Below are positions 12,560-21,500 of a DNA stretch of 64,000 nucleotides, one piece after another. The notes beneath the pieces are model-generated. The model was given only the letters and a program-made list of their open reading frames with translations, did no database searches and was not told the DNA's origin. The translations under genes and the position numbers were made by a program. The DNA is from Micromonospora peucetia (lineage in GTDB: Bacteria; Actinomycetota; Actinomycetes; Mycobacteriales; Micromonosporaceae), in the NCBI RefSeq assembly GCF_900091625.1, contig NZ_FMIC01000002.1, forward strand, positions 6,138,001-6,202,000, in the 5' to 3' direction. Position 1 is the stretch's first letter, and the number at the start of each line of letters is the position of its first letter.

Positions 12560-15500
12560 CAACGCGGTGGCGGCCTGCACGGGCGCCGTCGCCGGGGTGT
12601 CGTCGCCGGTGAGCCGGGTGGCCAGGTGCTCGGCGAGGGCAGCGGGCGTCGGACGGTCGAACACCAGGGTCGCCGGCAGGGTCAGTCCCACCGCCTCGGC
12701 GAGCCGGTTACGCATCTCGACGGCGCTGAGCGAGTCGAAGCCGATCTCCCGGAACGACCGGTCCGCCGCCAACGCCTGTGGCGAGGGCAGCCGCAGCACC
12801 GCCGCCGCGTGGACCCGTACGAGGTCGAGCAGGACCCGGCGCCGTTCCGGTCCGGCGAGCCCGGCCAGCCGGCCGCGCAGCGGCGAGGCCGCCCCGGAGG
12901 CGTCGCCGTCGCGCTGCCCGGCGGCGAGCAGCCGGGCCACCTCCGGGACGTCGGCGATCAGCGGCCGGGGGCGGGCCAGCGTGTAGGTCTGCAGGAACCG
13001 GTCCCAGGCGATGTCCGCCACGGTGAGCGTGGTGTCGCCGTGGTCGAGCGCCTCAGCCAGGACGGACACCGCGAGGTCGGGGCGCATGGCCCGCACACCG
13101 GACCGGAACATCTGGTCGGCGGCGCCCTCGGCGTCGACCATGCCGCCGCCGTCCCAGGCGCCCCAGGCGATCGCGGTGGCCGCCCTGCCGCGCCGTCGCC
13201 GGTCCTCGGCGAACGCGTCGAGGAAGGCGTTGGCAGCGGCGTAGCCGCCCTGGTGCCCGCCGCCCCAGACGCCCGCGCCGGAGGAGAAGAGCACGAACGC
13301 CGACAGGTCGTCGCCGCACACCTCGTCGAGGTTCACCGCGCCGGACACCTTGGCCCGCAGTGCGTCCGCGAGTTGGGCCACGTCGGTGGCCGCGACCGGT
13401 CCGGCGTGGGCGACCCCGGCGGTGTGGAACACGGCGCCGATGCGGGTGCCCTGCCCGGCCAGCCGCTCGACGAGGGCCAGCAGGGCGTCGGGGTCGGCGA
13501 CGTCGCAGGCAGCCACGGTGACCGTGGCGCCGGCGGTGCGCAGTTCGGTCGCCAGTTCGTCGGCGCCCGGCGTGGCAGGGCCCTGGCGTCCGGTCAGCAC
13601 CAGCTCACCGACGCCCTCCCGGGCCAGCCAGCGCGCCACCTGGGCCCCGATCGAGCCGAGACCGCCGGTGACCAGGACGGCGCCGCTCTCGGGGCGCCAA
13701 CTGCCGGTCGTCGTCCGGTCGGTGCGGGCCCGCACCAGTCGCCGGGTGAACACCCCGGAGGACCGCAGCGCCAACTGGTCCTCCGCGTCGATGCCGGCCA
13801 GCACGGCCACCAGCCGGGCCCGGTCCCGCGGGTCCAGCTCGGTGGGCAGGTCGACCAGGCCGCCCCAGCGGTCCGGGTGTTCCAGGGCGACCACCCGGCC
13901 GAACCCCCAGAGCATCGCCTGTCGGGGACGGTCGACCGGGTCGGCCCGGCCGGTGGAGACCGCGCCGGCGGTGGCGCACCACAGCGGGGCGGTGACCCCG
14001 GCGTCACCGAGGGCCTGGACCAGGGCGTACGTGCCGGCGAGGCCGGTCGGCACCACCGGATGGGTCGGGTGCGGGGCCTCGTGAAGGGCGAGCAGGGAGA
14101 GCACGCCGGCAACGGATCCGGGGGCGACGCCGGTGTGCCCGAGCCGGTCGGCCAGCGGCTGCCGGTCAGGGTCTGTCGCGTCGACCCGGACGACCTCGGC
14201 CCCGCCCTCGGTGAGGGCTTGGGCGACGCCGTCGACCAGGGATCGCTCGGCGCCGTCCGCCGGCACCAGCAGCAGCCAGGTGCCGGAGAGGGTGGCCTCC
14301 GGTGCGGTGGTCACCGGCTTCCAGGTCACCCGGTACCGCCAGGAGTCCACGGCGGACTCGTCGCGGCGGCGTCGGCGCCACGAGGACAGCAGCGGCAGCG
14401 CCGGGTCGAGGGACCGGGCCGCCGTCTCGTCGATCCGCATCGCGGCGGCCAACGCCTGCGGGTCGGCCCGTTCCACGGCCTCCCAGAAGTGCCGGTCCGC
14501 CTCGTCCTGACCGGCGGGGGCCGGGCCGGTCGGGGCCGGTGCCTGCGGCCAGTACCGCTGGCGCTGGAAGGCGTACGTCGGCAGTTGCGCCGGTGGCCCG
14601 GTGCGGACGCCCAGGATCGCCGTCCAGTTCACGGACACGCCGTGGACGTGCAGCCCGGCGAGAACCGTCAGCATCCGGAGCCAGCCCTCGGCTTCGGCGG
14701 CGTCGACCACCACGGCCTCGGGCGCGGTCCCCCGCATTGCGGCGGTGAGCACGGGAGCCGGGGCGGCTTCCAGGAACACCTGGTGGCCGTCGTCGAGCAG
14801 GGCGCGCACGACCTGACTGACGTCGGCACCCCCGGGCAGGCCCCGGTACCAGTTGGCGGCGTCGAGGCCGTCGGTGTCGACCTGCCCACCGGTCGCCGCG
14901 GAGTGCAGCGGCACCTCGGGCGTCCGGAGGGTGATCCCGGCCAGGTCCGTGGTCAGCCGTTGCGTCGCGTCCGGGTCGGCCTCGGCCCGGCTGCCGAGGA
15001 CGATCGCCTTCGCCGCGTCCTCCAACGACAGTGCCCCGGCCACGCAGGCCGCCGCCACCTCACCGTGGGAGTGTCCCACCACGGCGGCGGGCCGTACGCC
15101 GAGCGAACGCCACCAGCGGGCCAGTGAGACCGACACGGCCCACCGGACGGGGTGCGCCACCCCGGGATCTGTCGGGTGCGGGGCGTCGTCCATGCCGCGC
15201 AGCACGGCGGAGAGCGACCAGTCCACCCAGGGCGCGAGGGCCGTCCCGCACTCGGCGATCGAGGCGGCGAACTCCGGTGACCGGTCCAGCAGCTCGACGG
15301 TCGTGGCGGGCCACGGGTCGCCGTGGCCGGGGAAGACGAGGACCGGGTCGCCGCCACCCTGCGGGGGGCCGGTGACCGTCGCGGCGGCGTCCTCGCCGAG
15401 GCGGAACGACTCCAGGGCCCGGGTCAGGCCGACGGTGTCCCGGCCGAGAATCACGGCACGGTGCGGGAACTCGGCCCGGGTGGTGACCAGGGCGTGCGCG

Positions 15501-18500
15501 ACGTCGGCGGGTTCGAGCTCCGGGTGTGCCGCCAGGTGTGCGCCCAGCCGGGCGGCCTGTTCGCGCAGTGCCGGGGCGTCCGCGGCGGAGAGCACCAGGG
15601 GTGTGACGCCGGCACGCGGCCGGTCGGTCGCCTGGCCGTCGACCACGTCGGCCGGCGGCTGCTCGATGATCACGTGCGCGTTCGTGCCGGAGATCCCGAA
15701 CGACGACACCGCCGCCCGACGCGGCCGACCCACCTCAGGCCACGGGGTGGCCTCGGTGGCGAGAGCCACCGCACCGGCCGACCAGTCGATGTGCGGCGAC
15801 GGCTCATCCACATGCAACGTCGACGGCACCAGGCCGTGCCGCATCGCCATGACCATCTTGATGACGCCGGCCACCCCGGCAGCAGCCTGGGTGTGCCCGA
15901 TGTTCGACTTCACCGACCCGAGCCACAACGGGCGGTCCGCCGGCCGGCCCTGACCGTAGGTGGCCAGCAACGCCTGCGCCTCGATCGGATCACCGAGGGT
16001 CGTGCCGGTGCCGTGCGCCTCCACCGCATCCACGTCGGCGGTGGTGAGACGCGCGTTCGCCAGAGCCTGGCGGATCACCCGCTGCTGCGACGGGCCATTC
16101 GGCGCCGTCAACCCGTTCGACGCACCGTCCTGATTGACTGCCGTGCCCCGCAGGATGGCGTGGATCCGCCGCCCCTCCCGCTGGGCGTCCGAGAGCCGCT
16201 GCACGAGCAGCACCCCGACACCCTCGCTCCAGCCGGTGCCGTCAGCACCACCGGCGAAGGATCTGCACCGGCCGTCCGGCGACAGACCCCGCTGGCGGGA
16301 GAACTCGATGAACGTCCCCGGCGTGGCCATCACCGTCACGCCACCGGCCAGCGCCAGATCACACTCCCCGCTGCGTAGCGCCTGCGCGGCCAGGTGCAAC
16401 GCCACCAGGCTCGACGAGCACGCCGTGTCGACGGTGACCGCCGGGCCTTCCAGGCCGAAGGTGTACGCCACCCGACCCGACAGCACGCTGCCCGAGTTGC
16501 CGGTCCCGACGTATCCCTCGACCTCGTCGGCCAGTTCCATCAGCTGGGAGGCGTAGTCGTGGTACATGACACCGGCGAAGACACCGGTGCGGCTGCCCCG
16601 CAGGCGTGCCGGGTCGAGGCCGGCGGATTCGAACGTCTCCCACGAGGTCTCCAGCAGCAACCGGTGCTGCGGGTCCATCGCGAGGGCCTCACGCGGCGAG
16701 ATACCGAAGAAGCCCGGGTCGAACTCCCCGGCCCCGTACAGGAACCCACCGTGCCGGGTGTACGACGTACCGGGATGGTCCGGATCGGGGTCGTACAACG
16801 ACTCCAGGTCCCAACCACGATCGGCCGGGAACTCCCCGATCCCCTCGCCCCCGGCGGCCAGCAACGCCCACAACTGGTCCGGGCTCTCGACCCCACCCGG
16901 GTAGCGGCAGGCCATGCCCACGATGGCGATCGGCTCGTCGGATCCGGTCGTGGTCCGCACACCAGACGCGACGGTGCCGCCGGCGGTGCCGGCCAGTTCG
17001 GCGTGCACGTGGGCGGCGAGGGCCTGGGGCGTCGGGTGGTCGAACACCAGCGTCGAGGGCAGTCGAAGGCCGGTGGCCGCGTTGGCCCGGTTGCGCAGGT
17101 CCACGGCGGTCAGCGAGTCGAAGCCCAACTCGCGGAACGCCCGGTCGGCGGGCACCGCCTCCGCGCTGCCGTGCCCCAGGACCTGCGAGACGAGACCCCG
17201 GATCAGCACGTCGATCTGGGCCCGCGCCTCGGCGGGGGCCAGGCCGCTGATCCGGGTCGCCCAGGTGGCGCCCTGTCCCGCCTGGCGGCGGGTCGTGGTC
17301 GTGCCGAGCAGGGCGCGGAGCATCGGCGGCACCAGGCCGGCACCGGCTGCGGCCCGGAGGGCGGCCAGGTCGATCACGGCCGGCACCAGGACCGGTCGGT
17401 CGGCGGTCAGCGCCGCGTCGAAAAGCTGCAGCCCGGTCTCGGCGCTCATCGCGGTGACGCCGCCCCGGGCCGACCGCACCCGGTCCGCCTCGTCGATCGA
17501 CGCGGCCATACCGGGGGTGTCCCACATCCCCCACGCCAGGCTCACCGCCGGCAGACCCGACTGCCGCCGGTACACCGCCAACCCGTCCAGGAACGCGTTA
17601 CCCGCCGCGTACGCCGACTGACCCGGCGAACCCAACACGCCCGCCACCGACGAGAACACCACGAACAAGTCCAGATCAAGGCCCGCCGTCGCCTCGTGCA
17701 GGAACCAGCCCGCCGACACCTTCGGCGCCAGCACCCCGGCAAGACGCTCGGCGGTCACCCCCTCGACCACCCCGTCGTCCAACACACCGGCCGTGTGCAC
17801 CACGCCCGCCAACCGACCGGCCGCGGCAACCTCACCGATCAGGGCGACGACCTGGTCCCGGTCGGTCACGTCACAGGCCACCACCCGCACCACGACGCCC
17901 AACCCGGTCAACCGCTCCGACAGTTCCGCGGCACCCACGGCGTCCGGGCCACGCCGCGACACCAGCACCAGCGACCGCACCCCGTACGACGAGACGAGGT
18001 GCTCCGCCACCAACGCACCCAGCGCACCCGTCCCGCCGGTCACCAGCACCGTCCCGTCGCCGACCACGGAGCCGTCCAGCGACGTCGGAGTCACCGCACG
18101 CACCAGACGCGGCACGAACACCGCGCCGGATCGCACCGCGACCTGACCGCCGTGCGCCACCGGCTCATCCGCCACCCGCGCCAGCACACCCAAGACCCCG
18201 GCGTCCACGTCACCGTCGACATCCGCCAGGACGATCCGACCAGGATGCTCCGACTGCGCCGACCGCAACAGACCCCACACCGCCGCACCCGCCAGATCGG
18301 TGACCCGATCCCCGGCACCGACGGATACCGCCCCCCGGGTCACCACCACCAGCCGCGAATCCGCCAGGGCGTCGGAGGCCAGCCAGGACCGCACCGTCGC
18401 CAGCACGTTCGACGTCGCCGCGCGCACCTCGTCGGGGCCGTTGTCGTGGTGGGCCTCCGCAGGCCGGACCGCGTCCACGCGGTCCGGTCGTTCCACACTG

Positions 18501-21500
18501 CCCGCCGAACCCGCAGGCACCAGCAGCAGGCGCGGCGTCGCGCCCGACGCCTCGGTCACCGTCGCGGTCAGCGTCCCGACGTCGGGGAACACCGGCAGGC
18601 CGGCGGAGAGCGGCGTGCCCACCAGCGCCCATCCGGAGATGTCCCCGGACGCGGTGACCTCCTCGGCCTGCCAGGTGACCTCGAACAACGACCGGGCCGC
18701 CTCGCCCGGGGACGACACCCCGGTCAGCTCCCGCAGCGCCAACGAATCCACCGACACCACGGCCGCACCGGCCTCGTCACAGGCGACCAGCCGCACCGCC
18801 GAACCCACCCGCGTCAGCCGGACCCGCAGCGTCCTCGCGCCCGAGGCGTGCACCTGCACACCCTCGAACGCGAACGGCACCCGCGGCCCACCCGTACCCG
18901 CACCCAGCAGCAGTCCGATCGGGTGCAGGGCAGCGTCCAGCAACGCCGGATGCACTCCGAACCCCGCCGCGTCACCGGCCACCTCGTCCGGCAACGCGAC
19001 CTCGGCGAACACCTCGTCGCCGCCGGTCCACACCCGGCGCAGGCCCTGGAACACCGGCCCGTACACCAGATCGCGCTCCGCCAACGCCGGATACCAGCCG
19101 GCCAGGTCCACCTCGGACCCGCCGACCGGCGGCCACGTTCCCACGCCCGGCTCGTCGGCCGACGCCGGCTCCAGCAGCCCCTCGGCGTGCCGGACCCACT
19201 CCGGGTCGATGCTCTCCTCCGGCTGCGAGTGCACGGTCACCGACCGGGTGCCGCTGTCGTCGGCAGCCCCGACCCGCACCTGCACCCGCACCGCGCCGGT
19301 CGACGGCAGCACCAGCGGCGCCGCGACGGTCAGCTCCCGCACCCGCGACGCACCCACCTCGTCGCCCGCCCGCACCGCCAACTCCACCAGGGCGGCGCCC
19401 GGCACCACCACGGTGCCGGACACCGAGTGGTCGGCCAACCAGGCGTGCGTCGACGTGGACAGGCGGCCGGTCAGCACCACCATGTCCTCGCCGGCCACCG
19501 ACACCGCCGCGCCGAGCAGTGGATGCCCGGCCGCCCCGAGACCGGCGCCGGACACGTCCGTCCACCGTCCCGCCGGCTCCAACCAGAAGCGCTGATGCTG
19601 GAACGCGTACGTCGGCAGGTCCACCTGCCGGCCGCCGCTCCGGCGCAGGAGGTCCGCCCAGCCGACGGTCAGACCGTGCACGTGCAGCCGGGCGAGTGCC
19701 TCCAGGACGGCCTGCGGCTCGGGCCGGTCGTGGCGTGAGACCGGGACCAGCAGGGGCGCGGGTTCGTCCTCCGCCCGCTCGGCGAGACAGTTCTGCGCCA
19801 TGGCGGTCAGGACGCCGTTCGGCCCCACCTCCAGGTAGGTGTCGACGTCCTCGGCGCGCAGGCAGTCGACGGCGTCGGCGAAGCGCACCGTGCCGCGTAC
19901 GTGCCGCACCCAGTAGCCGGGGTCGCAGAGCTGCTCCGCGTCGGCGACCCGGCCGGTCAGGGTCGACACCACCGGGATCGTCGGTGGCCGGAAGGTCAGT
20001 CCTTCGGCGACCGTGGCGAACTCGGCGAGCATCGGGTCCATCCGACCGCTGTGGAACGCGTGGCTGACCCGCAGCCGGCGGGTCTGCACGCCCCGCTCGG
20101 ACCACATCCGCTGCACCTGATCGAGCGCCTCGACGTCACCAGCCACCACGACCGCGGTGGGGCCGTTGACGGCGGCGATGTCGAGCCGGTCGGTGAGCCC
20201 CGCGAGGGACCCGGTCACCGCCGCCTCGTCCGCGCCGATCGCGACCATCCCGCCACCGGCGGGCAGGGCCTGCATCAGCCGGCCACGCGCCGCGACCAGG
20301 GCGCACGCGTCGGCCAGGGACAGCACCCCGGCCACGTGCGCCGCCGCGATCTCACCGATGGAGTGCCCGGCCACCAGGTCGGGTACCACGCCGAACGACT
20401 CGACCAACCGGAACAGCGCCACCTCGACGGCGAACAACCCGGCCTGGGTGTAGACGGTCTGGTCCAGCAGCTCCGCCTCCGGCGTGCCCGCCCCGGCGAA
20501 CATCACCTCACGCAGCGGACTCGGCAGCAACGGATCCAGATGCCCGCACACCTCGTCCAGAGCGGCGGCGAAGACCGGCCAGGTCTCGTACAGCTCACGA
20601 CCCATGCCGGCACGCTGCGCGCCCTGACCGGAGAAGAGGAAGGCCAGCCGGCCACGCGGGGTCGACATCCCGGTGGTGACCCTGCCGTCCGGTTCGCCGT
20701 CGGCGAGGGCCCGCAGCCCGGTGAGCAGGTCGTCCGCGTCGCCGGCGAGGACCACCGCGCGATGGTCCAGCCCGGAGCGGCTGATCGAGGAGAGCGCGAC
20801 GTCCACCGGGCGCAGGGAGTCGACGCGGCTGAGGTGGCCGGCCCACCGGTCGGCCTGCCCGGCGAGCGCCTCGGGGGTGCGGGCGGAGAGGAACACCGGC
20901 GTGAGCGGGAGCGCCATCGGTGCGTCGGCGACGGGCTCGGCCCCGTCCGTGGGCGGGGCGTCGTCGACGGGCGCCTCCTCCAGGATGACGTGGGCGTTCG
21001 TACCGCTGATGCCGAAGGACGACACGGCGGCCCGACGCGGCCGGTCGGCGGCCGACCACTCTCGCGCCTCGGTCAGCAGCGAGACCTGCCCGGCGGACCA
21101 GTCGATGTGCGGCGACGGCTCGTCGACGTGCAGGGTGGCGGGCATGCTCCGGTGCCGGATCGCCTCGATCATCTTGATCAGGCCGGCGGCGCCCGCGGCG
21201 GCCTGGGTGTGGCCCAGGTTCGACTTGACCGAGCCCAGCCAGAGCGGCCCGCCCTCGCCCCGGTCCTGCCCGTACGTGGCCAGCAGCGCCTGCGCCTCGA
21301 TCGGGTCGCCGAGGGTGGTGCCGGTGCCGTGCGCCTCGACCACGTCGACGTCCGCCGGGGAGAGTCGGGCGTTGGCGAGGGCCTGCCGGATCACCCGCTC
21401 CTGGGACGGGCCGTTGGGCGCGGTCAGCCCGCTGCTGGCGCCGTCCTGGTTGACCGCGCTGCCCCGGACGACCGCCAAAATCCGCCGGCCGTCCCGGCGG

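Noticed and set aside
2786-15127. A 4,113-codon open frame on the plus strand
   Set aside because: It lies antisense to PKS modules with conserved catalytic motifs, has low-complexity Arg/Gly/Pro-rich translation, and arises from GC-rich third positions of the minus-strand genes.
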